A stretch of DNA of 64,000 bases from Chloroflexota bacterium (GTDB lineage: Bacteria; Chloroflexota; Anaerolineae; Anaerolineales; Villigracilaceae). Positions 9,005-18,119 of this stretch are shown here, piece by piece. Numbering within the stretch: position 1 is the stretch's first letter; the number at the start of each line of letters is the position of its first letter. The notes under the pieces were generated by a model that saw only the letters and a list, made by a program, of their open reading frames with translations, made no database searches and was not told the origin of the DNA. A program made the position numbers and the translations under genes. Location: the NCBI GenBank assembly GCA_019873655.1, contig JAIOAU010000010.1, forward strand, positions 22,556 through 86,555. Reading direction: 5' to 3'.

Positions 9005-9970
9005 GTGGCAGTTACAAACATGGTCATGCCGAAGATCGAGCGCGAAGCCGAAGCGCGCAACTATGGCAAATTCATCGTCAGCCCGCTCGAGCGCGGCTAC
9101 GGCGTCACGCTGGGCAACGCCCTGCGCCGGGTGCTGCTCTCCTCGCTGGAAGGCGCAGCGGTGACCTCCATCCGCATCGCCGACGTCTTGCACGAGTTCA
9201 GCGACATCCCCGGCGTGCGCGAGGACGTCTTGCAGGTCATGCTGCAAATCAAACAACTGCGCCTGATTCTCACCGGCGTGGATGTGACCCGCATGCACCT
9301 GGAGGTGCGCGGCGAAGGGGTGGTCACGGCGGCCGATATCATTACCCCGCCGGAAGTGACCATCGTCAACCCTGACCTGTACCTGTTTACCGCCGACAGC
9401 CCCAAAACCCGCCTGGACATCGAATTCACGGTCGAGCGCGGGCGCGGCTACTCGCCGGCCAACGAACGCGGCCGCATGCCGATCGGCGATTTACCGGTGG
9501 ACGCGATCTATAGCCCGGTCAAGCGCGTCAATTGGGAGGTCCAGGCGGCGCGCGTCGGCCAGAGCACGAACTACGACCGTCTCGTCATCGAAATCTGGAC
9601 GGATGGCACCATCTCCCCGGAGAACGCGCTGAGCACCTCGGCGAAGATTCTCATCGAGCATTTGCGCTATGTGGCCGGAATCAGCGAGGACACGCTCAGC
9701 ATCACGATGGAAAAAGAGATCGCCGGTTCGCGCCTGACCAGCGAGGTGGCCGAAATGCCGGTCGAATCGCTCGATCTCTCGGTGCGGGTTTTCAATTCGC
9801 TGAAACGGACCGGCATCACCACCGTCGGCGATGTGCTGGAATTGCTCGAAAAGGGCGAGCAGGCGGTCATGTCGATCCGCAACTTCGGCGAAAAGAGCCT
9901 CGACGAACTTCGCACCAAGATGCGAGAGAAGGGCTATTTGAAGGACGAACCTAAGAAAGAGTTGGAGTGA
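9005..9970 (+). CDS. rpoA: RNA polymerase subunit alpha
   Basis: Scaffold for polymerase assembly and contact for promoter UP elements. The GTG at 9005 behind AAAGAGGTG gives 321 residues. The N-terminal dimerisation domain shows GKFIVSPLERGYGVTLGNAL and RRVLLSSLEGAAVTSI. The C-terminal domain (from about residue 250) has the helix-hairpin-helix region LDLSVRVFNSLKRTGI and MSIRNFGEKSLDEL. Confidence 0.98.
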   Translation: MAVTNMVMPKIEREAEARNYGKFIVSPLERGYGVTLGNALRRVLLSSLEGAAVTSIRIADVLHEFSDIPGVREDVLQVMLQIKQLRLILTGVDVTRMHLEVRGEGVVTAADIITPPEVTIVNPDLYLFTADSPKTRLDIEFTVERGRGYSPANERGRMPIGDLPVDAIYSPVKRVNWEVQAARVGQSTNYDRLVIEIWTDGTISPENALSTSAKILIEHLRYVAGISEDTLSITMEKEIAGSRLTSEVAEMPVESLDLSVRVFNSLKRTGITTVGDVLELLEKGEQAVMSIRNFGEKSLDELRTKMREKGYLKDEPKKELE

Positions 9971-9977
9971 TGTAGCA

Positions 9978-10361
9978 ATGCGACACCAAGTGGCTGGTCA
10001 TAAACTCAACCGTACCAAGGGCGCGCGCCTGGCTCTGCGCCGCAACCTGATCAAACAATTCTTCACCTACGAGCGCATCCGCACCACCCAGGCCAAGGCG
10101 GCCGCCATTCGCGGCGAGGCCGAGAAGATGATCACCCTGGCCCGCAGCATCCAGGACGCCGATGAGGCCCAGAAGGTGGCTGCGCGCCGGCTGGTTGCGG
10201 CCCGCCTGGGCAACAACAGCAACGCGGTCATCAAGAAATTGTTCGATGAAATCGCGCCGCGTTTTGCCGGGCGCAACGGCGGTTACACCCGCGTGCTCAA
10301 ACTGGGCCCGCGCTTTGGCGACAAGGCCGAGATGGTTTTGCTCGAGTTGGTCGAAGAGTAA
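9978..10361 (+). CDS. rplQ: 50S ribosomal protein L17
   Basis: L17 lies near the tunnel exit. The 127-residue chain begins RHQVAGHKLNRTKGARLALR, and contains QFFTYERIRTTQAKAAAIRG and the C-terminal NGGYTRVLKLGPRFGDKAEM, all family hallmarks. It follows rpoA after seven bases. Confidence 0.98.
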   Translation: MRHQVAGHKLNRTKGARLALRRNLIKQFFTYERIRTTQAKAAAIRGEAEKMITLARSIQDADEAQKVAARRLVAARLGNNSNAVIKKLFDEIAPRFAGRNGGYTRVLKLGPRFGDKAEMVLLELVEE

Positions 10362-10387
10362 ACGATATCACCGTTCTTAGTCATCGG

Positions 10388-10409
10388 TTGTCAGTCTGAT
10401 TGCTGACAA
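10388..10409 (+). promoter_or_regulatory. Hairpin overlapping the truA start codon
   Basis: TTGTCAG (10388-10394) pairs perfectly with CTGACAA (10403-10409); the last base is the A of the truA ATG. No purine-rich ribosome site is seen upstream. The fold could limit truA initiation; this is an inference from base pairing alone. Confidence 0.35.
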
Positions 10410-11149
10410 TGGCACGTTACCAGATTATCGTTGCGTACGACGGCACCTGTTTCGTAGGCAGTCAGCGGCAGGGGCGCGGTCGCACCGTCCAGGGTGAACT
10501 CGAACGCGCTTTGCGCCGGATCGGCTGGAAAGGCAAGTCGATCTTGCTGGCCGGGCGCACCGACAGCGGCACCCACGCCAGCGGTCAGGCGGCGGCCTTC
10601 GACCTGGACTGGGGTCACAGCCCCGAGGATTTGCTGCAGGCTCTGAACGCCAACCTGCCGCCCGATCTGGCCGTCCGCAGCCTGCGAGCGGTGAGCGACG
10701 ACTTCCATCCGCGCTTCGACGCCTCTAGCCGCCGCTACCGCTACCGCTTGTTCGCTCAGCCCATCCGCGACCCGCTGCGCGAGCGCTACGCCTGGCGCGT
10801 TTGGCCTCCCGTCGCCGACCTGACTCCCCTGGCCGACCTGTGGCCAGGCCGCCATGACTTCGCCGCCTTCGGCGCCCCGCCCCGAGCCGGAGGCAGCACT
10901 GTGCGGACGGTCTATTCCGCCTCCTGGCGGCAGAACGACGACGAATGGCTCTTCGAAATTGAAGCCGATGCCTTCCTGTACCGCATGGTGCGCCGTCTGG
11001 TCTATCTCCAGGCGGCCGTCGGGCAGGGACGCCTGTCGGCGGAGAGTCTGCGGCGGGCGCTCGAGACCGGAGAACGGGTCCCGTTAGCCGGGCTGGCGCC
11101 GGCCTGCGGCCTGACGCTGGTCGAGGTCCGGTACGATAATCTGGCTTGA
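10409..11149 (+). CDS. truA: tRNA pseudouridine(38-40) synthase
   Basis: Makes pseudouridine at positions 38-40 of the tRNA anticodon arm. Start set at ATG 10409 (MARYQIIVAYDGTCFVGSQR, 246 residues) rather than the TTG at 10400. The catalytic Asp lies in the AGRTDSGTHASGQ motif at about residue 52. Other family marks are SRRYRYRLF and the region ADAFLYRMVRRLV near the C-terminus. truA commonly follows rplQ in Gram-positive-like gene orders and precedes rplM-rpsI, as here. Confidence 0.95.
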   Translation: MARYQIIVAYDGTCFVGSQRQGRGRTVQGELERALRRIGWKGKSILLAGRTDSGTHASGQAAAFDLDWGHSPEDLLQALNANLPPDLAVRSLRAVSDDFHPRFDASSRRYRYRLFAQPIRDPLRERYAWRVWPPVADLTPLADLWPGRHDFAAFGAPPRAGGSTVRTVYSASWRQNDDEWLFEIEADAFLYRMVRRLVYLQAAVGQGRLSAESLRRALETGERVPLAGLAPACGLTLVEVRYDNLA

Positions 11150-11177
11150 ATTAGTCTGAACGTTTGGAGAGACGAAA

Positions 11178-11618
11178 GTGTACAAATCTTACTATCCCAA
11201 GGCTGCTGAGATCCAACCCCAGTGGTTGCTGGTGGACGCCGCCGGTCAGAATCTGGGCCGCCTGGCCAGCCGAATCGCGGCGCTGTTGCTGGGCAAGCAC
11301 AAGCCGACCTTCACCCCCGGCGTGGGCGTGGGCGACTATGTGGTGGTCATCAACGCCCGCCACATCACGGTGACCGGGACGCGTTCCAGCACCAAACTGA
11401 CCGAGAAAATGTACTACCGCCATTCGGGATACCCGGGCGGTCTGAAGTCCATCAACCTGCGCGATTTGCTGGAGAAATATCCAGATCGCGTCATCCGGGC
11501 GGCGGTGTGGGGCATGCTTCCGCACAACAAATTCGGCCGCCAGTTGATGAAACGGCTCAAGGTCTATGGCGAGGCGGAGCATCCGCACACAGCCCAGAAC
11601 CCGCAAAAGGTAGCCTAA
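11178..11618 (+). CDS. rplM: 50S ribosomal protein L13
   Basis: L13 is an early assembly protein of the 50S. GTG start at 11178 behind GGAGAGACG gives 146 residues. Signatures: WLLVDAAGQNLGRLASRIA, LLLGKHKPTFTPGVGVGDYV and MLPHNKFGRQLMKRLKVY. Paired with rpsI, as in nearly all bacteria. Confidence 0.97.
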   Translation: MYKSYYPKAAEIQPQWLLVDAAGQNLGRLASRIAALLLGKHKPTFTPGVGVGDYVVVINARHITVTGTRSSTKLTEKMYYRHSGYPGGLKSINLRDLLEKYPDRVIRAAVWGMLPHNKFGRQLMKRLKVYGEAEHPHTAQNPQKVA

Positions 11619-11630
11619 AGGAGCAAGGAT

Positions 11631-12026
11631 ATGTCTGTGCAGTACTATGAAGGAATTGGCCGCCGCAAGGAAAGCGTCGCTCGCGTGCGCCTGATGAGCG
11701 GGTCGGGCAAGTTCATCGTCAACGATAAGGAAGCGCAGGCCTACTTCACCCGCCTGGGCGACATGGAGGCCATTCTGCGGCCGTTTGCCGCCGCCGGGCA
11801 GGACGCCAAGTCGTTCGATGTCACCGTCCTGGTCAAGGGCGGCGGCGTCAGCGGCCAGACCGGCGCGGTCGTGCTTGGCCTGGCGCGCGCCCTGGTCAAG
11901 ATGGACCCCAATCTGGTGCCGGCCATGCGCAAATACGGCCTGTTGACCCGCGACGCGCGCGTCAAGGAACGCAAGAAACCCGGCCTCAAGCGCGCCCGCA
12001 AGGCCCCGACCTACACGAAGCGTTAA
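11631..12026 (+). CDS. rpsI: 30S ribosomal protein S9
   Basis: S9 reaches with its C-terminal tail to the P-site tRNA. The 131-residue protein shows YYEGIGRRKESVARVRL at the start, VKGGGVSGQTGAVVLGLARA and the typical end KKPGLKRARKAPTYTKR. Last gene of the ribosomal transcript; a strong terminator follows. Confidence 0.98.
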   Translation: MSVQYYEGIGRRKESVARVRLMSGSGKFIVNDKEAQAYFTRLGDMEAILRPFAAAGQDAKSFDVTVLVKGGGVSGQTGAVVLGLARALVKMDPNLVPAMRKYGLLTRDARVKERKKPGLKRARKAPTYTKR

Positions 12027-12059
12027 TCTGCGCCCAGCGTGCGACGTGCGCGGTGAGGA

Positions 12060-12140
12060 ACTTACCGCTGAGAAACGGCGAGCACAGGATGGAGATATGC
12101 TGTGCTTGCCGCAGGCTCTGCGGTAAGTTTTGTTCTTTTC
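12060..12140 (+). terminator. Intrinsic terminator after rpsI
   Basis: An outer stem AACTTACCGC (12060-12069) with GCGGTAAGTT (12121-12130) encloses an inner near-perfect stem (GAGCACAG with CTGTGCTT), and TTGTTCTTTT follows at 12131-12140. This closes the ribosomal block and separates it from the MazG gene. Confidence 0.85.
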
Positions 12141-12160
12141 GATGATTCAGGGAGAAACCC

Positions 12161-13618
12161 ATGCCCGGAATTACCCTGCTCGGCCTCGGCCCCGGCGATC
12201 CCTCGCTGTTGACCCGCCAGGCCTGGGAGGCGCTCGCCTCCGCTGATGAAATCTGGCTGCGCACCCGTCAGCATCCCGCCGTCAGCGGCCTGCCCTCGGC
12301 GGTCGAAATTCATTCGTTCGATTCCTTGTACGAAAGCGGCGAGGACTTCGACGCCGTCTATGCCGCTATCGTCGAGAAAGTGCTCGAACTGGGCCGCCGG
12401 CCGCAGGGCGTCCTTTACGCCGTCCCCGGCGATCCCTTCGTGGCCGAGGCGACCGGCCCGGAAATTGCCCGCCGGGCGCGGACCGAGGGCCTGCCGCTGC
12501 GCATCGTCAGCGGACTTTCTTTCCTCGGGCCGGTTTTCGCCGCCCTCGGCCTCGACCCCTTCCCGCGCCTGACCCTGATGGACGCCCTGGAGTTGAGCCA
12601 GAGTCACCTGCCGCTCTTTCCGCCCGACGCCCCGGCCTTGGTCGCCCAGCTCTATTCGCGGCTGGTGGCCGCCGAAGTCAAGATGACCCTCACCGCCGTC
12701 TATCCAGACGAGCACCCTGTCCGTCTGGTCCACGCGGCCGGGACGGAGCAGGAACGAGTGGAGGATTTGCCCCTTCATGCCATAGACCACAGCCCGCACA
12801 TTGGCTTGCTGACGACCTTGTACGTGCCGCCTCTTCCAGCCGGGACTTCCTTCGAGGCCTTTCAGGAGGTGGTCGCGGCGCTGCGCGCCCCCAACGGCTG
12901 CCCCTGGGATCGACAGCAGACTCACGCCAGTCTGCGCCCCCATTTGCTCGAAGAAGCCTACGAAACGCTGGCGGCCATCGACTCGGGCGACGCGAACAAG
13001 ATGGCCGAAGAATTCGGCGACTTGTTGCTGCAAATTGTGCTGCATGCCCAGATTGCCAGCGAAGAAGGCGAATTCAGCATGGCGGAGGTGCTCAAAGGGA
13101 TTCGCGATAAGATCATCCGCCGTCACCCCCACGTCTTTGGCGATGTCCACGTGGAGGGGGTGGGGGGCGTGCTGACCAACTGGGAGAAGATCAAGGCCGC
13201 CGAGCGCGCCGCAAACGGCGACGAAGAAAAGGGCCTGCTGGACGGCGTTCCGCTGGCGCTGCCGGCCCTCAGCCAGGCGCTGGAGTATCAGGAGCGCGCC
13301 GCGCGGGTCGGTTTCGACTGGCCCGAAATCGGCGGCGTGCTGGACAAGATCGCCGAGGAGATTCAAGAAGTGCGTTCTGCCGAAGATCCCCAGGCGCTGA
13401 TGGACGAATTGGGTGATCTGTTCTTTGCCCTGGTCAACCTGGCGCGCTGGAAGAAGGTCGACGCCGAGTCGGCGCTGCGGGCGGCAAACCAGCGTTTCAG
13501 ACAGCGCTTTGCTTGCATCGAGCAGGAGGCCAGAAAACAGGGACGCGCATTGAACGAGATGACGATCGATGAGTTGGAAACGCTGTGGCAGGCGGCCAAA
13601 AGGAGAACCGCCGGGTGA
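12161..13618 (+). CDS. mazG: YabN-type fusion: tetrapyrrole methylase-like domain plus MazG pyrophosphohydrolase
   Basis: A 485-residue two-part protein. Residues 1-220 resemble the SAM-dependent tetrapyrrole (corrin/porphyrin) methylase fold (ITLLGLGPGDPSLLTRQAWE; YAVPGDPFVAEAT). Residues 225-480 are a full MazG with two NTP-pyrophosphatase domains (RAPNGCPWDRQQTHASLRPH; EEAYETLAAI; EEFGDLLLQIVLHAQIA; DELGDLFFALVNLARW). MazG hydrolyses non-canonical or excess NTPs. The same fusion is known as YabN in Bacillus; the substrate of the first domain is unknown. It stands before nrdR-nrdJ, which suggests a loose link to nucleotide pools. Confidence 0.92.
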   Translation: MPGITLLGLGPGDPSLLTRQAWEALASADEIWLRTRQHPAVSGLPSAVEIHSFDSLYESGEDFDAVYAAIVEKVLELGRRPQGVLYAVPGDPFVAEATGPEIARRARTEGLPLRIVSGLSFLGPVFAALGLDPFPRLTLMDALELSQSHLPLFPPDAPALVAQLYSRLVAAEVKMTLTAVYPDEHPVRLVHAAGTEQERVEDLPLHAIDHSPHIGLLTTLYVPPLPAGTSFEAFQEVVAALRAPNGCPWDRQQTHASLRPHLLEEAYETLAAIDSGDANKMAEEFGDLLLQIVLHAQIASEEGEFSMAEVLKGIRDKIIRRHPHVFGDVHVEGVGGVLTNWEKIKAAERAANGDEEKGLLDGVPLALPALSQALEYQERAARVGFDWPEIGGVLDKIAEEIQEVRSAEDPQALMDELGDLFFALVNLARWKKVDAESALRAANQRFRQRFACIEQEARKQGRALNEMTIDELETLWQAAKRRTAG

Positions 13619-13648
13619 AAATTTAAGATAAATCCCCCAGTAGTCCTC

Positions 13649-13677
13649 TTGCTTTCACCTAACAAATGTGTTAGAAT
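13649..13677 (+). promoter_or_regulatory. Predicted promoter of nrdR-nrdJ with overlapping palindrome
   Basis: TTGCTT (13649-13654) and TAGAAT (13672-13677) are 17 bases apart. The perfect inverted repeat CTAACAAATGTGTTAG (13659-13674, arms of six with a four-base centre) covers the spacer and part of the -10 element. The promoter lies just before the two NrdR boxes. Confidence 0.6.
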
Positions 13678-13690
13678 CTCAAAAAGATAG

Positions 13691-13735
13691 CCCCATATTT
13701 AGGGTATTTCATAAAAAGAACCCCCATATATGGCG
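13691..13735 (+). promoter_or_regulatory. Pair of NrdR boxes
   Basis: Two AT-centred palindromes, CCCCATATTTAGGG (13691-13704) and CCCCATATATGGCG (13722-13735), have their centres exactly 31 bp apart, that is, three helical turns. The known NrdR box is CACWATATATWGTG, usually in pairs 31-32 bp apart; each copy here matches at 10 of 14 positions. The pair lies between the promoter and nrdR, so autorepression of the nrdR-nrdJ unit is likely. Confidence 0.75.
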
Positions 13736-13771
13736 GCTACATTTGTTCTAAGAACCCCGGACCCTTTCTTT

Positions 13772-14224
13772 ATGCGTTGTCCTTACTGCAATCATGATGA
13801 TACCAAAGTAATCGATACCGCTCATGACAGTCATGGCGGTATTCGTCGTCGTCGGGAATGTCTGAAGTGCAAACAGCGCTTCAGCAGTTACGAACGTCCG
13901 ATCCTGGCGACTCCCCTGATCATCAAGCAAGATGGGACGCGCGAGGAGTTCGACCGCGAGAAATTGATGCGCGGCATTCGCATTGCGTGCGCCAAGCGGC
14001 CGGTCTCGGCGGCCGATATCGAGCGGCTGGTCGGCGTGGTAGAGGCCGAATTGCAGAAGATGGGCAAGGCGGAGGTCTCTTCGCGGGTGGTGGGCGACTT
14101 GGTCATCGCCGGTCTCAAAGAATTGGACCAAATTGCATATATCCGCTATGCAATCGTCTATCTGCGGTTGGACGATTTGCATGCATTGCGCGACGAAATC
14201 GACCGTTTGTTGGAAGGTAAATAA
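13772..14224 (+). CDS. nrdR: Transcriptional repressor NrdR
   Basis: Nucleotide-sensing repressor of ribonucleotide reductase genes. Start taken at ATG 13772 (MRCPYCNHDDTKVIDT), giving the family-typical 150 residues; the frame is open 14 codons further upstream. The N-terminal zinc ribbon has CPYC at residues 3-6 and CLKCKQRF at about residues 31-38, followed by an ATP-cone domain (RPILATPLIIKQDGTREEFD). The NrdR boxes upstream and nrdJ downstream fit its role exactly. Confidence 0.96.
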   Translation: MRCPYCNHDDTKVIDTAHDSHGGIRRRRECLKCKQRFSSYERPILATPLIIKQDGTREEFDREKLMRGIRIACAKRPVSAADIERLVGVVEAELQKMGKAEVSSRVVGDLVIAGLKELDQIAYIRYAIVYLRLDDLHALRDEIDRLLEGK

Positions 14225-14227
14225 GCG

Positions 14228-14284
14228 AACGTGGCATGTCTGCCGGTGGCAGGCTGGACATGGAAACACGTTCTCTTTTTTTCT
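14228..14284 (+). terminator. Terminator-like attenuator between nrdR and nrdJ
   Basis: AACGTG (14228-14233) pairs with CACGTT (14267-14272), CATGTC (14235-14240) with GACATG (14257-14262), and TGCC with GGCA at the tip, followed by CTCTTTTTTTCT. The fold has internal bulges but ends in a T-run, so partial termination between the repressor and reductase genes is likely. Confidence 0.55.
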
Positions 14285-14350
14285 CTGAGAGCGGATCTTT
14301 TCGCTCCGGCTTCTTGATAGCCGATTCCCCGATAAGAGGAGATAACCATC

Positions 14351-17300
14351 ATGGCAACAACCAGCGTGACTTCTCAGCATGGTCTCTTGCCCACTCCGCC
14401 CATGCCGGAGGATTTGCCGTCGGTGGAATTGACGGAGAACGCCCGTCAGGTGTTGCTGCGCCGTTATGTCCGTCGCGGCGACGATGGCAGCCTGGTCGAG
14501 ACGGTCGAGGAGATGTTCTGGCGGGTGGCCTACCATGTCGCCAAGGCCGAGGAGACGTGGGGCGGAGATGTGCTGGCGCGGGCGCGCGAATTCTATCTTC
14601 TCTTGACGTCCAAGAAATTCTTTCCCAATTCGCCCACCTTCACCGGCGCGGGGACGCCGCTGGGGCAATTGGCGGCCTGCTTTGTACTGCCGATCGCCGA
14701 TGACATGGGCCGCGACCCGGCCGGTATTTTCCAGACCCTGCGCGACGCCGCCCTCGTCCAGCAGACCGGCGGCGGGAACGGGTTCTCCTTTTCGCGGCTG
14801 CGGCCCAAGGGGGCGTTCGTCAAGTCGTCCGCCGGGCAGGCGACGGGTCCGGTCGGTTTCCTGCGGGTGTACGATCACGCCTTCGGCGAGATTGCCCAGG
14901 GGGGCACGCGGCGCGGGGCCAACATGGGCGTCCTGCGCGTCGACCATCCCGACATCGAGGAGTTCATCACCTGCAAGACGGACGAGAACGCCATCACCAA
15001 TTTCAACATCTCGGTGGGCATCACCGACGCTTTCATGCAGGCGGTCAAAGACGACGCCGACTGGGACCTGGTCTTCCCCGATATTTCGTCGCCGCGTTAC
15101 CGCGGCTTTCACGGCACGCTCGAACAGGCGCGCCAGGCGGGGATTCCCATCAAGGTGTACAAGACGGTGCGGGCGCGCGACCTGTTCGAGAAGATCGTAC
15201 GCCAGGCGCATCACAACGGCGAACCGGGCGTGCTCTTCCTGGACGCCGCCAACCGCGCCAACCCTGTCCCGCATCTGTACCCGCTCGAGTCGACGAATCC
15301 CTGCGTGACAGGCGAAACCTTGATTTATACGGACCGGGGGTTGTATCGCGCCGATCAATTGGCGGCCTGGGGGGGCGCTATTCGCGTAGCCACAGACGAG
15401 CGCTTGGGCGGCCGACCGTTCCAGCAGGCAACGCATGTTTTCCCCACCGGACGTAAGGCGGTCTATCGTCTGATGACCCGCGAAGGGTATGAACTGCGTC
15501 TGACCGAGAATCACGCGGTGATGACCAGGCGAGGCTGGATTCCTGCCGGACAACTCAAGGCTGGCGACCGTATCTATCTCTACAATCGCAAGGGCGGTTT
15601 TGGGGAGACAGGCACGCTCGAGGAAGGCCGTGTGCTGGGCTGGCTGGTTGGGGATGGAACGGTCAATGTGGTGCGGGCCGTGCTATCGTTCTTTGGCGAA
15701 GAAAAGCGTGAGTTAGCGCCTGCCTTTGCTCAGATGGTCAGCCAGATCGTCGAGAAGCCTGGTCAGCGGCGGGCCTATCCGGTGGGGGTGGTTCATATCG
15801 AGGAGCGGGACGAGGCGCGCGTAGCCTCGGACCGTCTGCGCAGGTTCGCGCAGGAGCACGGGTTGACCGAGGATAAATTCCAGGTGCCCGCCTCGGTGTT
15901 CGCCGGCAGCGAGGCCATGCAGCGCGGCTTTTTGCAGGCGCTCTTCACTGCCGATGGCCAGGTCAATGATGGAGGCGAAAAGGGCTGTTCGGTTCGTTTG
16001 AGTTCGAGCCATCTTTCTTTGCTCAAGGATGTTCAGCGCCTCCTTCTGAACTTTGGAATTGCCAGCCGGATTTACGAGAATCGCCGGCCGGGCGGTTACC
16101 GTCCTATGCCCGACGGAAAAGGCGGGGTGAAAGAATATTTCTACCTGCCTCAGCATGAACTGGCTATCAGCCGTTCCAATTTGATTCGTTTCGCAAACGA
16201 GATCGGTTTTTTGACTTCGATCAAACAGAGCCGATTGCTGGATTACCTTGCACGCATGACGCGAGGCCCCTACCGGGAATCCTATCTGGCGACCGTTCAG
16301 GCTGTCGAACCGGACGGCGTCGAGGAAGTCTATGACTTGCACGAGCCGGTCACACATTCGTTCGTCGCCAACGGGTTGGTGGTTCATAATTGCGGCGAAC
16401 AGTGGTTGGGTCCCTACGAGAACTGCTGCCTGGGTTCGGTCAACCTGAACGAGCACTGCGGCCCCGATGGGACGGTGGACTGGGAGACGCTGCGCCAGAG
16501 CGTGGAGACGGCCACCCGTTTCCTGGACGATGTGGTGGAGGTCAATGCCTATGTCCCGGCCGTGCCGCAGTTGAAAGAGGCTGCTCATCGGGCGCGGCGG
16601 ATTGGGCTGGGCATCATGGGGCTGGCCGATTTGATGTATCACGTGGGTGTGCGCTACGGTTCGCCAGCCGGTCAGGAATTTGGCGCGCAGGTGATGGAGT
16701 TCATCCGCTATCATGCCATGCGGACCAGTATTCAACTGGCCCGCGAGCGCGGCCCCTTCCCGGCCATCAAAGGCAGCATCTACGACCGCGACGATTTGCG
16801 CTGGGAGCCGCCGCGTTCGATCGTCCCCTATACGCGCGATTGGGGCCGCCCGCCGCTCGACTGGGAGGCCGTGCGCGAGGATATCCGGAAATTCGGCATC
16901 CGCAACGCGGCGCAGACCACTGTCGCCCCGACCGGGACGATTGCCACAGTGGCCGGTTGCGAGGGCTATGGCTGCGAGCCGGTCTTCGCGCTGGCGTATA
17001 TCCGCCACGTCAACGACAAAGGCAAAGATTTGCAATTGACCTACGCCAGCCCGCGCTTCGAGGCGGCCTTGAAGCAGGCCGGCATCGACGAGAAAGCGCG
17101 GCAGGCTATCATCGAGCAGGTGATGGAGCGCGGCACCTGTCAGGGACTGGCGGAAGTGCCCGAGGCGCTGCGGGAGGTCTTTGTGGTGGCCGGCGACATC
17201 AGCGCCGAGGAGCACGTGCGCATGCAGGCCGCATTGCAGGCTTTTGTGGACAATTCGCTTTCCAAGACGATCAACTTCCCCGAGGGCGCGACGGTGGAGG

Positions 17301-18100
17301 ATGTGGCTCAGGCTTACATGCTGGCCTGGGAATTGGGCTGCAAGGGGACGACGGTCTATGTGACCGGCTCGCGCGAGAAGGTGGTGCTCGAAACCCGCGC
17401 TACCGCCCAGAAGAAGCAAAAGGCAGAGACGCCTGCCGCGCCGCCCGCGCCGGTCATCCTGCCGTTTGGGACGCCCTCTGCCGCGCCGCCCAAGCCGGTC
17501 TCGGCGGCCGAAATCGCCTCGCAAATCGCGGCCTGGCAGGAGGCCAAGAAACCGCGTTCGCGCGTCCTGCACGGACATACCTTCCAGGTCGAGACGCCGC
17601 TGGGCAAGGCCTTCGTGACCGTCAACGAGAACGGCGGCGGTCAGCCTTTCGAGGTCTTCATCAACACCTCCAAAGCAGGTTCCGAGACGGCGGCTGTCTC
17701 GGAGGCGATTGGCAGGCTGATTTCGTATATCCTTCGCTTGACCTCGCCCATTCCGCCGCGTGACCGTCTGGCCGAGGTGGTGCGCCAGTTATCGGGCATC
17801 GGCGGCGGTCGGTCGCTGGGCTTTGGCCGCAACCGCGTCCGCTCGCTGCCCGACGGGGTGGGGCAGGTGCTGGATGAATACCTGACGGGCGGCGCGTCCC
17901 ACGCGGTCGGCGATCGCGCCGAGGCGAAGGAAGACGGCGGCAACGGTCACCGACCCGAACCCGCCGCCGACCTGGGGTCGGTCTCGGCGCGCCAGTCGGC
18001 GCTGCGCATGGGCGATCTCTGCCCGGAGTGCGGCGAGGCGACGATGGTCAACGAAGAGGGCTGCCGCAAGTGTTATACGTGCGGATATAGTGAATGTTGA
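14351..18100 (+). CDS. nrdJ: Class II (B12-dependent) ribonucleoside-diphosphate reductase, interrupted by an intein
   Basis: Reduces ribonucleotides to deoxyribonucleotides with adenosylcobalamin. The precursor is 1249 residues; removing the intein at residues 318-680 leaves 886, a normal size. Exteins show [34 protein letters not shown], the NPCGEQ catalytic motif re-formed by splicing, [20 protein letters not shown] and [13 protein letters not shown]. The C-terminal part has a TSCPD-like domain and a zinc-finger end ([18 protein letters not shown], then CGYSEC) that may act in disulfide relay. Start ATG 14351 follows AGAGGAGATAACCATC. It is preceded by nrdR and NrdR boxes, so it is very likely in that regulon. 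Because it needs no oxygen, this enzyme suits anaerobic or mixed growth. Confidence 0.97.
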   Translation: MATTSVTSQHGLLPTPPMPEDLPSVELTENARQVLLRRYVRRGDDGSLVETVEEMFWRVAYHVAKAEETWGGDVLARAREFYLLLTSKKFFPNSPTFTGAGTPLGQLAACFVLPIADDMGRDPAGIFQTLRDAALVQQTGGGNGFSFSRLRPKGAFVKSSAGQATGPVGFLRVYDHAFGEIAQGGTRRGANMGVLRVDHPDIEEFITCKTDENAITNFNISVGITDAFMQAVKDDADWDLVFPDISSPRYRGFHGTLEQARQAGIPIKVYKTVRARDLFEKIVRQAHHNGEPGVLFLDAANRANPVPHLYPLESTNPCVTGETLIYTDRGLYRADQLAAWGGAIRVATDERLGGRPFQQATHVFPTGRKAVYRLMTREGYELRLTENHAVMTRRGWIPAGQLKAGDRIYLYNRKGGFGETGTLEEGRVLGWLVGDGTVNVVRAVLSFFGEEKRELAPAFAQMVSQIVEKPGQRRAYPVGVVHIEERDEARVASDRLRRFAQEHGLTEDKFQVPASVFAGSEAMQRGFLQALFTADGQVNDGGEKGCSVRLSSSHLSLLKDVQRLLLNFGIASRIYENRRPGGYRPMPDGKGGVKEYFYLPQHELAISRSNLIRFANEIGFLTSIKQSRLLDYLARMTRGPYRESYLATVQAVEPDGVEEVYDLHEPVTHSFVANGLVVHNCGEQWLGPYENCCLGSVNLNEHCGPDGTVDWETLRQSVETATRFLDDVVEVNAYVPAVPQLKEAAHRARRIGLGIMGLADLMYHVGVRYGSPAGQEFGAQVMEFIRYHAMRTSIQLARERGPFPAIKGSIYDRDDLRWEPPRSIVPYTRDWGRPPLDWEAVREDIRKFGIRNAAQTTVAPTGTIATVAGCEGYGCEPVFALAYIRHVNDKGKDLQLTYASPRFEAALKQAGIDEKARQAIIEQVMERGTCQGLAEVPEALREVFVVAGDISAEEHVRMQAALQAFVDNSLSKTINFPEGATVEDVAQAYMLAWELGCKGTTVYVTGSREKVVLETRATAQKKQKAETPAAPPAPVILPFGTPSAAPPKPVSAAEIASQIAAWQEAKKPRSRVLHGHTFQVETPLGKAFVTVNENGGGQPFEVFINTSKAGSETAAVSEAIGRLISYILRLTSPIPPRDRLAEVVRQLSGIGGGRSLGFGRNRVRSLPDGVGQVLDEYLTGGASHAVGDRAEAKEDGGNGHRPEPAADLGSVSARQSALRMGDLCPECGEATMVNEEGCRKCYTCGYSEC
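15302..16390 (+). other. Intein with LAGLIDADG endonuclease inside NrdJ
   Basis: The 363-residue insertion starts with Cys318 of the precursor ([20 protein letters not shown], splicing block A), has block B with [17 protein letters not shown], and ends [10 protein letters not shown] followed by Cys681. Two LAGLIDADG motifs are seen: [10 protein letters not shown] at 429-438 and [11 protein letters not shown] at 528-538, with acidic residues D435 and D535 in place, so the homing endonuclease may be active. Splicing joins NP to CGEQ, so the first C-extein residue is the radical-bearing cysteine. Confidence 0.95.
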
Positions 18101-18119
18101 GCAACCTCGTCGTTGAGGT

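Noticed and set aside
14225..14350. Cobalamin riboswitch before nrdJ
   Set aside because: The gap is only 126 bases and I could not find the conserved core or B12-box pattern; the hairpin with T-run is better described as an attenuator.
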